DNA from: Sisyra terminalis
Taxonomy: Eukaryota; Arthropoda; Insecta; Neuroptera; Sisyridae
Assembly: GCA_958496175.1 (NCBI GenBank)
Contig: OY292274.1
Coordinates: 29,303,482-29,367,481 of the forward strand
Length of the DNA stretch: 64,000 bases
Direction: 5' to 3'
Shown: piece after piece, positions 1 to 11,851 of the stretch
How the letters are laid out: every line of letters starts with the position of its first letter
How positions within the stretch are numbered: position 1 is the first letter of the stretch
Position numbers and translations under genes: made by a program
Notes under the pieces: generated by a model
What the model saw: only the letters and a program-made list of their open reading frames with translations
The model's database searches: none
Told to the model about the DNA's origin: nothing

Positions 1-544
1 GATTGCTAAAATGTGATACAATTTTAAATACAATTACTTTTAATATCAAAATACATATAAAGAAAACATATATGTTGCGGCAAAGACCAGGACAAAGAAT
101 ATAAAGTTTTAAATACAACCATGTTAATGGAATACAAATACAATAATTATTGGCTCAAATTTATACTTATTTATCAAATTTATAGTCATTTTGATTTCAT
201 TCAATTGCTAATTTTAGCCATTTGTCAGTTGTGTCAGCGATGAGCGGTGAATATTTCACGGAAAATTGTTGGTTTTCAAATAAAAGATTAAATTGACTAT
301 TTTTGCACAGATATTATATGTTAACACATTTGGTTACTTATACAAAATGTATATTACATATATGAATTAACCGTTTAGTCGAATTAACAGATTGGGTCAA
401 ATGTTCAAAAAATACTTATAGAAACCATTTACTAAATAGAAGTGAATTGTTGCCATTAAATATCGTACATAGATATGCATACAAAATCTTAAATAGCGAC
501 GTCCTAATAGTTATATTTATACAACAGTAATTGTATATTTTATT

Positions 545-805
545 TTACTATTAATATCTTTGAATTGAGACTGATTTTGTTGTCATACTGATGTTGTTTG
601 ATCATGTCTTTTAACTTTTGTTTGGTTTGTCCAATATAGGACATCCCACAGATGCATGGAGTTTTGTAAATCACATTTGACCGATCCAACACTGAAATCC
701 TATCTTTCAGCCTTGTATAAACTGACTTAACAGTTTTCAAATTATAAAAAACTAATTTGCCATAAGGAATTGCAAAAGGAAACCTGCAATACTTAATGAG
801 CTGAT
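545..805 (-). pseudogene. Penelope-like element GIY-YIG endonuclease fragment
   Basis: Minus-strand reading frame whose centre reads CGMSYIGQTKQKLKD, the GIY-YIG core, preceded by DRSNVIYKTPC, the linker that typically precedes this domain in Penelope-like retroelements. In that family the GIY-YIG domain nicks target DNA for the upstream reverse transcriptase. Only the C-terminal end is present. The open frame continues upstream of the first Met to about 805, so the Met at 740 is not a real start, and no reverse transcriptase precedes it. The copy is arranged head to head with a near-identical one on the plus strand at 847-1283. I see a dead fragment. The family call is by motif and the clade within Penelope-like elements is not resolved. 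Confidence 0.75.
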
Positions 806-846
806 CCCGATTACTTCATTATTGTATTAAAGAAATAGCGTTCAAA

Positions 847-1283
847 ATGGACAGTCTCGTAAGAAAACGATATGGCGAATTAGCTTTTTACAATTTGAAA
901 ACTGTTAAGTCAGTTTATACAAGGCTGAAAGATAGGATTCCAGTGTTGGATCGGTCAAATGTGATTTACAAAATTCCATGCACCTGTGGGATGTCCTATA
1001 TTGGACAGTCCAAACAAAACTTAAAAGACAGATCAAACAATATCAGTATGACTGTAAAAACACCTACATCCTGAAAGAAAATAAGACAACGCTTGCTAAT
1101 CATCATTTCGATACCAAGCATAATTTTATGTTTGATGGAGTTTCAATTTTAGATAGTGAATCTAATTACTTTAAATGTTCGTTGAGTGAAATGGTTTTCA
1201 TAAATGTAAATAAGACAATAAATCTAAGATCTGACACACAGAACCTAAGTTTAATATATAATGACATCCTAGGTCTGAAATGA
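847..1283 (+). pseudogene. Penelope-like element GIY-YIG endonuclease fragment, frameshifted
   Basis: Plus-strand copy of the same GIY-YIG endonuclease C-terminus: TVKSVYTRLKDRIPVLDRS, then IPCTCGMSYIGQSKQNLKD. Compared with the minus-strand copy it has lost one base near 1030, so the frame breaks just after LKD. The original protein continues in the next frame as IKQYQYD and then through about 80 more residues (HHFDTKHNF, SEMVFINVNKTINL) to a stop at 1281-1283. That tail, with its conserved H and FI residues, is what normally closes the GIY-YIG fold. The region after the stop carries a small hairpin (1544-1580) typical of the 3' region of such elements. It is non-functional as it stands. Confidence 0.75.
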
Positions 1284-1543
1284 TTATCTTTCGTATTTGT
1301 ATATTTTATTTATATTTTTAAAATTAATATTATATTATATATTTTATGTGCGTAGCTTAACAACTGTGGACTGATGTTTACTGTTGGCTGTTAGACTTGT
1401 TATAAAAACACAATACTTGAAATCTAAAAATCGTTTTACAGTTTTAATTTTAATTTTACAGTTTTTAATTAACGATTGTTTAGACATTGTTGAGGTCAGT
1501 TTATAATAATATTGTTATAATGTTAATATTGTAATACTTTCAG

Positions 1544-1580
1544 AGCTTGAAAAAGTCTTAATAATAAAGACGAAACATCG
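1544..1580 (+). other. Hairpin with hammerhead-like tail in Penelope 3' region
   Basis: GTCTT and AAGAC form a perfect 5 bp stem that is followed directly by GAAAC and preceded by CTTGAAAAA. The layout resembles a hammerhead core (CUGANGA, stem II, GAAA), but the first core box is degenerate. It lies about 260 bases after the GIY-YIG stop, where Penelope-like elements often carry hammerhead motifs. Unlikely to be active. Confidence 0.35.
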
Positions 1581-1817
1581 CAAATCAATGATTGCTTAAA
1601 TTAATTTAATTATATTCCAATTACCCGTGACCCTGATATTATAAAAAAATCTGAACTGTCTTCTTTATTTAATAAAATCTGAGATCTGAATTTTATCGTC
1701 TATCGTAATAACAAATAATAAGTAAATCTCAATTAAAAAATAAAAATTATTGCATTTGTTATGTCTAGTGTACTACAGTTTAGTTAAGTCTATATTTTAT
1801 TCATTTGTGTTTATTGC

Positions 1818-2110
1818 TACTAAAAAGTCTATTTCTAAATCTTCATGCATTTCTTGGATAGTTTCCTACCAGACTTAGGAATTTGTTTTACAGAACCTGT
1901 AGTTTGTTAAATGTGGTTTCGCTAATAGTGTGTCACACGGGACATCCGTATGTTATTATAGGCCAAACCATTGTTTTGTATAAAATCAATGTGTTCTCAA
2001 CACTATTTTTTTTTTGTGAATTTATGGGTTAAGTGTTAGTAGTAGCCCAATGCATTTATTTATCACCTTCTTGATATGATTTGTGAATGTTAGCCTCTGG
2101 TCTATAGTGA
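1818..2110 (-). pseudogene. Jockey-like non-LTR reverse transcriptase C-terminal fragment
   Basis: Minus-strand translation gives GVTIDQRLTFTNHIKKV-like sequence (QRLTFTNHIKKVINKC), then after a frame change LILYKTMVWPIITYGCPV, then LQVL and KFLSLVGNYPR. These match, in order, the segment after the RT active site in Jockey-type LINEs (GVTLD-LTW-HI, LYK-I-RP-TYG-P-W, LQ-QNK-LR). At least one frameshift and a stop interrupt it. A SINE lies immediately upstream in reading direction, so the two insertions abut or the SINE entered the relic. No endonuclease or YADD region is present. Confidence 0.65.
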
Positions 2111-2256
2111 CTCTATAATGACTCTAGCGTCAATAAGAATCGAGAATTGAGAAAACCCGTAGTAGAGAAATATCAAAAATTTGCTCAATACAATAATCGA
2201 GCCCTGTTACCTGTTTTGGACTGGTCACCTTGACCACCCGGCCACCAGTTGGCAAA
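2105..2256 (-). repeat. tRNA-derived SINE, copy A
   Basis: Read on the minus strand the head is GCCAACTGGTGGCCGGGTGG, resembling the 5' half of a tRNA-Ser or tRNA-Leu (box A region). It is followed at the expected distance by a degenerate box B (GGGCTCGATTATT) and a body ending near TTGACGCTAGAGTC. Four other copies in the window share head and body (11577, 14842, 42411, 49301). Diverged; no clear target duplication. Confidence 0.65.
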
Positions 2257-4360
2257 CAGTAATATGATTGAGATACACATTTGATTCAACCCTTTACTTT
2301 TTGCAGTAAAAACTAGATCGCGAACTGTTGTGCTAATATATCCGAGTTAAAATTTGATTATGATTGTAGCTCTGTTGTAAACTCATAATAGATTGATATT
2401 TATAAAACGCATATTTCTAGGAATAATAAAGTACTTTACATTTTTGTGTAATTAATAAGTAAAAATCTATAATTGAAAGTTTATACATCTGTGTCATCAA
2501 TTTTATTAAAAAAGAAAAAGTAAATACGTTTCAAATGTTCCTGTATTGAAAACTGTTCATCTCCGTGTAAATTGAAGTAGATTTAATTTTTGTGCAGATG
2601 TTGTTTAACGTATATTGAAATCTATACTTTTGTGCACCGTTTTATGATTGCAGTATCATACATCTTTAAATACATCTGTTTCATATATTCTGTGCGATAT
2701 AACCAAATAAAGTCAGAAAAAAGTAACATTTAATTTTCTGTCTGTTAAAATAATTGTTTTGTCTGTAGAGTGTTGTAGGTATTTAACTCAAGATAAATGT
2801 TGTAAAATACGAAAGGACAACTAGAAAGAAGAATAATGTTTTTATCAATGAGACAACGACACAGCGGCCATGTTGTCTCAGTTCATAGGAATTAGCATCT
2901 CGTGTAGGTGTTTTAATTAAAAGTGTACTTCTTTAGAATCCTCGCTATCATTAAGTTCCCATCAGACTGAAGAGCCATTCCACTATACTTGATTCTATGT
3001 CTCACAAAAAAGAAAAGAAGTAAAAAAAATTAAAAATCCGTCTCACTTTTACTAATGCTAACAATGATAGCTTTGTTGGTTTTGTTACGAATGGAACTAT
3101 AGTCGTATATGCTCTAGTGTAACACTTTTTTGAAAGGAAAAACTATTCCGTCATTAATAGATGTTAGAGAAAAGTGATTTGAATGTAAAGATGTAGTTAT
3201 TTTTTCATAAATTACTGTTCAAGTATAGGAAAACATTTCCACTTTAATTGGAAGGTTTAGATAATGTAGGTTTTATTCTATTGGTTGGGATTAGATTGTA
3301 TATATTCTGTGAACATCTTTGATTTTCAACCATAAAATATTGATTAAAATGATATCAGTATATTAAAGCGATATTCTAAAGTTATCAAATTTATCATCAA
3401 TGCTAATTACGTAAGTTCAAAGAAAATCTAATCGAAACCCGACAATGCTTTACTCTTACTGTTAAATTATACGCGTAGTTATCGATTGAACCTTAACTTT
3501 GAAAGTTTAGATTATCTTCGGAATAAATTAATCAATTGTCACCAATTATTTTGTAATATCTTAAATGCTATTATATCTACAATACGTAAAAATTACACAT
3601 AGTTCAAGATAATTTATTTATTTTCTTTGTTTTGAAATAAATTATTTTTATAATTCCATGAAACATTAATGAGTTTCCTATAAGTAAAACATTGCAATTT
3701 GTTGTACATGTATTTTGATTAATGATACAGAAAAACAGAAAATTTAGAATTTTTGGAACAATTATGATTATATTACAAGGAACATAAGGGAATTTAAAAC
3801 CCAAAATTATGTGTACCATGTACGATATGTAAGCTCCATATTGTATTAACAGTTATACTTTTATTACATTTATTTTTTTTTTGTCGGTATTTTATCCTAC
3901 ATAATTTTCAAGTATTATTTGATATTTCAGTATAATTGCAATTCTAATTACCATTAAGCCCCTTTTTCGTGCATTGAAATATTATGTGCAAAATAATGAT
4001 TCAGTGTTTTTATAGTTTTGATAAACATGATCAGAATAAAGTGTCTCTAGAACTGTTTAAGCAAAAATTATAATAAACATAGTAATAATATAGTCTATAA
4101 AGAGTAAATTTTAGAATTTAAAGCTTTTCAAATTCAGTGGGTATTTCATAATTTCTACTATAGTACTTTTTGGAAAACAAAGTATGTAATATTTGGTGGT
4201 TCTCTTCCATAATTTAATATTTTTTTTTTCGGTAACATAATAACAATAATAATTACATAAAAATGGTTGTACCATTATATGTAACCATTATATGTTAATT
4301 ATAATTACCAAGGTAACATCATAGGTAATTGACAATCAAATTGTGTTATAAAGAATTATA
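2257..4360. other. AT-rich stretch, no gene seen
   Basis: No frame shows recognisable homology. A 71-codon minus-strand frame at 3604-3819 is low-complexity and I do not believe it. Several poly-T and poly-A runs are present. Confidence 0.6.
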
Positions 4361-4363
4361 TTA

Positions 4364-4403
4364 GTACCTGAAGAAGTCGGGAAACCGATGAAACGTATTG
4401 TAC
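4364..4403 (+). ncRNA. Hammerhead-ribozyme-like motif (Penelope-type relic)
   Basis: The first conserved hammerhead box is present as CTGAAGA (4368-4374). A stem follows, UCGG against CCGA, closed by a GAAA tetraloop, and then the second box GAAAC (4390-4394). GTAC just before (4364-4367) and GTAC after (4400-4403) can pair as a short stem I. Hammerhead motifs are established in Penelope-like retroelements. A related but decayed copy lies on the minus strand at 33895-33935. Stem III is very short or absent and one base bulges in stem II, so activity is doubtful. No Penelope coding sequence lies beside it. Confidence 0.35.
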
Positions 4404-7389
4404 AAAAATAAGAAATTTAATATAAAAAAAAATCCTAAAAAAAGAGAATATATATAAATAATATGTAATGGCACTTGTGATTAGAGTCCTGATCTTTCGA
4501 AAAACTTAAGAAATACGGTTGTGCAAGAATATCAAACTCTTACGTATCATTTTGATTTTCTTGAAAAGTTAAAATTTTCCCGGTAATGAACTTTACTTTT
4601 ATAAAGTTGAGTTCTTTAGGATAAGATTACGAACACTTCAACACTTTAACTAACTTTTTAAAAAATTTGTCTATTATCCTAGTTTAGGAAGCAGTATTAT
4701 AGTTCTTCCTAATTAAAAAAGCTTCGATTAATTTTCAATTTTCCTTGTTCAATGCCTTAATATCTATAATATTACTATGATGGATTGGATTGGATCATCT
4801 TTTTCCTTTCATAGAAATAGAACGAATATATGTTACTCTCTTGGATATATATTATCGACATTTTTTGCAATAGCTTTGTGGAATATTATCACGTTTTGAA
4901 GTAGTGTTTAAAGCGGTTTCTATAAAATTTTTCATCCTTGTTTAATGATCGTTACCTATATATTTATTACAGAGAGAAAATGTGTTCACGTGACCTATTT
5001 TTAACTCTTTTGGTCGTATGCAAGCTGTTCTTGAATTTAACTTGGACTCGGCAAAAAGAAAAACGTTTTAAAGCTGTTAAAGAATAAGAGTAGAAAGAAA
5101 GAATTATCAATGATGCGTAAAATTACATTATTACTTCAAGAGAATTAAATAGTAAGAAAAACCGTGAAAGCAAGTATTGAGCGGAAACTATTTTCCAAAT
5201 ATAAATTTTAATTTAGCGTAAGTGTAAGATTTGTATAAGAAATTAAATTTAAATATATATTAAACAATATAAAACAAAAATGGAAAAATTGCAACTATTA
5301 GTAGTTGAAACGTTTGAATGTTTGAAATTTCTCTAATGCCGTGTATTGGATTTTTTGAACAATTTAATGTTCGCGAACATTGTTCGAGAAGAAACATGAA
5401 TGTTCCATCGATTGGTGATAACAATAATGTCCGTCAGCGATATTGAAGATCAGGCGCGGATACGGGAGAAAAGTAATGAGTAAAATAACCCTTTTCTCTT
5501 CATAAATCAAACTGAAATATTTTATTTCATGTAGTACCATATTTTTAAATAAAATAATTATCACTTGATTATATTTTATATTTATTATGACTAATTTTTC
5601 ATGTTTTCCTATTATTATATGTATTGCACACAAAAATATCTAAACGTTTTTATAAAAATTGGTTTTTTGAAAGAAACTTTAAGAAATTGACCGAAAATTA
5701 TCCTCAGTAAAACACTGAACCCACGCCTGTGTGACACGTGTGTACTATAAATGTATAAAAAGTGATAAACTTGAAAAATAATTTTAATTTGACTATTATA
5801 TTAATAAGATTAAAAATACTCCTTTTATTTTATATTCTTATTCGAATAAATTATTTCAATTTTACTTCTATTAATATATATTATTCCATATCGTAAATTA
5901 AGCAGTAGATCAATTACATCGACTACATCGCCAACAGTGGAATGAACTACACATTCTTTTCGTGCAATAAACACGGAATAAGTAAATTTGGTTATTAACG
6001 TTTAAACACACCCGGTTAGAAAATACTTCGGAACTGCCGCCCAGGGTATATATCTGAATCTCCTTGAATTCTGAGAAGGTAATTTCAATAGTGAAATTTC
6101 TATTACGACTTAATAAAAACCGAACTGAGAAATCCCAATTAAAAAATTAAATTCTAGTCAATTTTTCCTGATGAGTATATTTAATGTGGTATCTAAATTG
6201 ACAAATCTAACGGGAATATACGTTTTCTTTTCGTTTTCTAGCTAAGTTGTTTAAAACTTAAGAATCTTTGCTATTAGAACTAAAGTATTGATGTGTCGAT
6301 ATCTGGACAGGGAAATAATTAAAAGTGTAATAAGTATAAGGTCTCTGTCATAGTTTCTTATTAGGAATAATTTTTATTATAATACTATGTGTCGATTAGC
6401 ATTAATATCGCTGAAGTTTCCATAGAGGTGAAGTATATAGTATACGACCATCAAGTTCGCATTACACTTATGCAATTTGTAAAAAATACCTACGAAATAT
6501 TTTTGTGTTCCTTAAGTCGTTCAAGAGATCAGGAAAAAAATATCTTTCGCATATTATCCAGAAAAACCCTATGTAGAGCTTATTTGACGCTTAAAGTTTT
6601 CCTATAAATATTAAAATTTTGAAATGTTTTTTACGTTTTTACATCATTTATTGGTGTGATTTTGTGATGTAAGAGATTTTGAAGAAAAACTTATTTATCG
6701 CTCGCATATTTTTCCAGCAAACCCTATTTAAAGAAAACGACCGGTTAATGGTTTCATAATTAGAGCTAGGGTGGGGATAAATTTAACGGGATCTTCTTGG
6801 GATTTTTCTATTAGGTTTCCGGTTGATATCACCTCAGTAGTATCTCTTCGGAATTATTTCATTGGGATATCACTGAGATTGCCCAATGAGGGCCGGACAA
6901 AAATTTGCGTTACATTACGACAATGATGCCCAAGTAATATCCAACAGGGTTCACACTAAAATTTTTAGTCTGATAGCGAATGTGATTTAAAATCTAAAAA
7001 AATATCCATTTTCATACTTTGTGGTAATAGGAATTTTATATCGATGTATCAATACAATGTATCAATATTTTTTTACACCCCTATAAAATAGTTATATTTT
7101 TTGAACTAATAATAATTGGTCATGATTCTTTATTCTTTTTACACTGTATGATGAAATGTTTAATTATCATATTTGAAATATTGTGTTTCTTCGTATCTGT
7201 AATTTTCCAAATAATTGCACCACTCATGGTGTCTTCCCCCATAAAAGAAAAGTTTTTGAAGTGAGATCACATTGAAATTAAAACAACTTCAGATAGTCAG
7301 CGAAGCGTAAACGGCTCATGTAGTGTAATAAATTTTGTCTCATTGATGTGTAGCATTTCTATTTTACAATAAAATTAATGAATTACTTG
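4404..7389. other. AT-rich stretch, no gene seen
   Basis: Short frames at 5364-5633 (-) and 6389-6607 (+) lack recognisable domains. A diverged direct duplication is visible near 6530-6580 and 6690-6740, sharing CGCATAT and a CCAGAAAAACCCTAT-like core. Nothing else is supported. Confidence 0.55.
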
Positions 7390-7392
7390 TTT

Positions 7393-7530
7393 GAAGTACA
7401 CACAACCATGTGATTTTATTATTCCATTATTTCAAAATTCCTTTACAAACTACAAGGAGAGAACTTTATACAATTCTCATTTAATTTGCCATTTGGAAGA
7501 TAAAAGTCAATTCGTTTTTGTTAGATACTT
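7393..7530 (+). repeat. Left arm of a ~140 bp inverted repeat with coding flavour
   Basis: The sequence starting at AAGTACACACAACCATGTG recurs in reverse complement at 8108-8243. The translations agree closely: QPCDFIIPLFQNSFTN here and QPCNFIIPLFQNSFTN there, followed by DKSQFVF in both. Substitutions look tolerant of coding, so both arms probably come from one retroelement reading frame. Product unknown. Confidence 0.6.
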
Positions 7531-8107
7531 GGTCGTTAAAAATGTAAATGTTGTAATATTTGACAATGCTGATTGTATCTGGCTTTTAAAATTGATTTCT
7601 TCACTTGAGAACTACAAATAGGGTTATTTTTTGTATGTGCAAATCAATTTGGTGGCAAATTTATTTTCAAAAATAGATTGATTAAAAAATTAAAACTTTT
7701 TTCAAAATTAAATCAAAATGTTTATTGAAACAAATCTAACATCGTATTCATTTATAGATATTTCGATTTTCTGTAACCTACTAACGACTGAAGGAATGCC
7801 TTATTTCTAAACCGTTCTTATTCTCATCAGATTTTAATGTTTTATTATGTATAATTGATACTTAATTTAAAATTGGCTTCGTGTAAAAACCAAACGATAA
7901 ATAGTAAATCAAAAAGCTATTTTTTTATCAAAATATCGGTAGTTGAATTAGCATAGCTGAATTACCCAAAATTTAGTATTTAATTTTTCCAGGAATATTA
8001 ATTATTCCACAAAAATATTGAATATAAAATAATTATTTCGTTCTGGCTTGCTGAGTTCTTGTAATAAACTGTTGGTTTACATTCGATTCTTATAGAACAT
8101 AGAGATT

Positions 8108-8830
8108 TATATCTAGCAAAAACGAATTGACTTTTATCATCCAAATTGCAAATTAAACGAGAACTATATAAAGTCCTCCTCTTGTTCGTAAAGGAATTTT
8201 GAAATAATGGAATAATAAAATTACATGGTTGTATGTACTTCAAACAGGATGCTCTTGTCAGTCGAAGGGTGGTGACCCCATTCGTTGGTCCAGGACCAGC
8301 GCTTGGGGGCGTAAAATCGGTGGTAAGGAAAACCATTGCCGTGAGGATGTGTTCTAGTCTTTGCTCCGTGTGGAACAACACCAGTAAGACAAAAAATGAT
8401 GAGAAATACTTCTCAATGGCTAACTGCTGAAATACTTAATTTAAGTAGGTCTCAATTCAGATTGGTGACGAGTCAAGTAAACAATCACGAGGCCTAAAAA
8501 AGCCTTCGGATACTATTGAGGTACTGTTAGACAATCCAATTACCAGATTTCGTCCGACATAAGATAGACTTGCTTCCCATATTTTGTTAAAATTCAGCAC
8601 ACTGGTTGTTCTTTTGTGGAAAAGATTGGAGATGTTCGATTCCAATACTGAACAAAGCAAACTGCACTTTAATATAATTGTTCCTTAATCATTTGTACTA
8701 TTCTATCTGTGTTTTTATCGTTAAGGACTGCCTTGAGGATCGATTGCGAGTCTGTGTATATGGCCACAGGTGTCCTACACTGATTTTGTCCTATCATCGT
8801 AAGGAGTTACTAATTTTTGTAATTCTTAAT
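8108..8830 (-). pseudogene. Non-LTR retrotransposon RNase H relic plus 3' arm
   Basis: On the minus strand near 8800-8690 the translation reads PVAIYTDSQSILKAVLNDKN. The YTDSQ motif with its catalytic Asp and the following alpha-helix are typical of the RNase H domain that closes many R1-, I- and Jockey-type LINE polyproteins. Downstream the frame changes several times through GFFRPRDCLL-like and LEHILTAMVFL-like pieces. Those resemble the low-conservation C-terminal zone of such proteins, but I would not insist on them. The end (8243-8108) is the right arm of the inverted repeat, IQPCNFIIPLFQNSFTNKRR. No RT domain remains nearby. Confidence 0.5.
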
Positions 8831-8861
8831 ACATATTTAACATTTTGATCAAATTCAAATA

Positions 8862-9318
8862 CAGTAATCCTCCGTTTTACGGACGCTTGCTTAGCGGAAA
8901 TTCGATATTACGGACATGATCAATAAAGTATCAAAATTTCGGTATGCTGATGAAATTTTCGCAATTATGGACAATATATATCTATATTTTATCTGTTATG
9001 CTTACATTTTTTGTGAGGAATCCCAAATAAAAAATATTTTTAGTACATAAATACAGTTTATGCTTGGTTTTGTTGTACGAGGAATCCCACAACATTTATC
9101 ATACGTTCTTACAAATAAGAATTTGATGTTCTGCGGTATAGTGCAGTATTCATTTATTTACGCTCTATATTTAGTGTGAATCTATAGTAATTGGGTTCTT
9201 GTACCGCATCTATCACTTCCCAATAGGATTTCATAGTAATAGCGGTTTCGTTTCACGGATTTTCGATTTACGGATAGTTTATGAGGAACGTATCCTTCCG
9301 TAATGTGAAGGATTACTA
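8862..9318. mobile_element. Pogo/Tigger-like MITE, ~457 bp
   Basis: The left end is CAGTAATCCTCCGTTTTACG and the right end read in reverse is TAGTAATCCTTCACATTACG. CAGTNATCCC-type ends with a following ACGGA belong to the pogo/Tigger branch of Tc1/mariner. TA precedes the left end (8860-8861) and the right flank is GA, probably a mutated TA. Interior repeats of the TTTACGGA and TTCGATNTACGGA type lie near both ends. No transposase is encoded, so it would be non-autonomous. Confidence 0.6.
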
Positions 9319-11555
9319 GATTTTGGAGGCTTGAATATAGTTTTATATAGCATTGCTTACTCTTAACTAATAAAAATGTATCTTCAATTTGTAACAATTT
9401 TTTTAATAATTTGCAACAAAAAACGAGCTTGACAATACAATTCAATAATAATAAGCTCCTGAACTAGGGTCGAAGTCTCAACTAATTTATGCCAGCTCTC
9501 CTTCCGTTTGGTTAACAGGTTAACAAAATTTGAAAATTTCAGGAATATTTGTTATTAAGAAGACAAATATCGTACCACTCTAAATGATAAAGCAAAATAA
9601 AAATTTTATTTGAAGCTTTCTAATAAAGGTGAACAAAACGTACTACATATATAATAGAATTTATTTTTTCAAAATCTAGAATTATAGATTAGTTATCAGT
9701 ATAGATTGTAATAACTTTTCTGTATGCTTTACACGTCGCAACCATTGATATGTATATGAAGGAATACAGTATAATATTCAGGATGGGAATATTGTGAATT
9801 CACTAATTACAGTTCAGAACAATTAGTTGTTTCCTGTCTGAAATGCTTCTCTATTTTCCCATTCAGTTTGCAAAGATGCATTCTCAATGCAAGTTTGTAG
9901 TGTAGTCTTCTATACTAGTTATGTATGTATGTATGTAAATATATATACATTATACATAAATGATAAACATAGGTATATGAATCTAGAATGTACATAGATA
10001 CGAGTAAATGCAAAAGTGAATATATCTACAGTCATACAGGCATACAAAACTATCAAAGCGCTTGTTTCTAATTTGAGACCAACTGTTGAAGATTTAACCT
10101 ATTAAAGTAGTGAGTGTTTAGTAAAAAATCTGTTTCATTATTTGAGATGAAACATATAACATTTGATTTAAACAAAATTAACGTAAAAATTATAACAGCA
10201 GACAAATATAAATTTTAACAGAGTGATAAATAAATCGTGAACCATTGTTTTTCACTTGGGTAAATCTAATATGAAGTTAAAAATATTTTATTCAAATACA
10301 TGCATTACAAATTTTATGGGGTACCAACAATTTTTCAATGAAGATAAATAAAGAGTGACTGTTCAAAAAAATATATTCTAATCTTTTGCTTCAGATACAT
10401 TCTTTAATTGCCAATAACTCTTTTTCAGTACCTAGTATTCAATAGATTATTTCGAACGTCGAAAACCCAAGATTTTTTTTTAAAAAAAAAAGAAAAGAGT
10501 AGAAGGTGATTCGAATTTTGTTGTTTTCAATGATTTAAAGAAAGGGATAAGAAAAAGGACACTTTTTCCACTTGAACTATTTTGCGAAAAGTGAAAAGCT
10601 TGACAAAAAAATAAAGATAGAAGTGTGTTAACTTTATGAATAGACTATATGCACATTTTTTAGTTTTTTTTTTATCGATAGAGAACATTATTAAAGAAAA
10701 ATCAATTTTAGTTCTTAAAAATTTATATTTTTTATAAATAACTATAAATAGTCAAGGAAAAAGATATATTTTGTCAGGCAAGTTGTAATTTTAATGAGCA
10801 AATGAAAGTCCTAAGACGATGAGGGCGCTTACGAGTCTTCTGTGATGACACAGCTCATTTATTGAAGCCGATATATTAATAGATCATTGAGCGTTTATAA
10901 TATTTATGATAACATTACATATTATGGTATTAACAAAAATAATTAATATAATTTTTCACACTGTCTGTCACGGAAAACATTTTTAAAGCGTAATAAAATA
11001 TTTCTAGCTCACTTAATTTAAAATATTGTAAATGGTTTCAATAATAAAGTTTGAACGATTAAATCAATTAATATTTTTTGTATATAAATACATTTGTTAC
11101 AAGAAACTGTTAGTGGGATTTTGAAGTTTGTGTCTTGTGACGTCATTTTAATGCTAGGCCAATAGGAGTTTGTTTTAGGCATTTTGAATTTAACAATTTT
11201 TTTTGCATTTTAAAATGAATATTTATTTGATTTTATCAAGTAAAGTTAACAATTAACAGTCACATTATGCTTTGACATTAGTATAGAACATATTTGAAAC
11301 ATTTTAAATTATTTTTTGGACGTGTGCATTAGGTCTTTTGTCTCATTGCGATGTGAAAGCTATATAAATCAAAAAATCTAAGATATTTGTTATCATTACA
11401 TAATTTTGGTTCAATGCTATATATGATTTTTTTTTATAAAAAATTAAATATTTGTCAGTAAAACAATTTTGTATTATTAGAAATGTGCTGTTTACAAAGA
11501 TTTAGTTAATAAATGTAAAAACTAAAAACTATTTTCGTGAAAAGTTATAAAACAA
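9319..11555. other. AT-rich stretch, no gene seen
   Basis: Contains a short TATG microsatellite (about 9920-9938) and many A/T runs. No frame longer than 60 codons and no known motif. Confidence 0.6.
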
Positions 11556-11769
11556 TATATATATATATATATATTAACCAACTGGTAGCCGAGTGGTCTA
11601 GGCGATCGCTCTAAAACCAGTAGGTAGTGGGTTTGATCCCCGTATTGTGCCAAAAATTATAGCAATTATTAATTATTATGTAATTTAGAAGTCGCTCATG
11701 ACCATATTGCTTATGCGACTATTAAATAAATTAAAATTATATATATATATATATAAATATAAAATTTTA

Positions 11770-11846
<77 letters not shown>

Positions 11847-11851
11847 TATAC
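11556..11851. repeat. TA microsatellite, interrupted by SINE copy B
   Basis: Runs of TA at 11556-11575 and 11738-11851, with GTATA interruptions in the right block. Open frames of IYIYI residues on both strands here are artefacts. Confidence 0.85.
11577..11740 (+). repeat. tRNA-derived SINE, copy B, inserted in a TA microsatellite
   Basis: The head ACTGGTAGCCGAGTGGTCTA contains a good box A, and GTGGGTTTGATCCCC is a box B at tRNA spacing. This is the most tRNA-like copy (tRNA-Leu/Ser type). The tail carries AGTCGC (from 11689) and GCGACT as hairpin arms and then AATAAATTAAAA. This matches the 3' end of the LINE at 19150-20975, which has AGTCGCT and AGCGACT arms and an AATAAATAAATAAA tail. 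TA repeats flank both sides, so the insertion target was probably the microsatellite. Confidence 0.75.

Noticed and set aside
11577..11650. Possible functional tRNA-Leu/Ser gene
   Set aside because: Boxes A and B are present, but the acceptor stem does not close, and a SINE body and LINE-type tail follow; other copies confirm a SINE.
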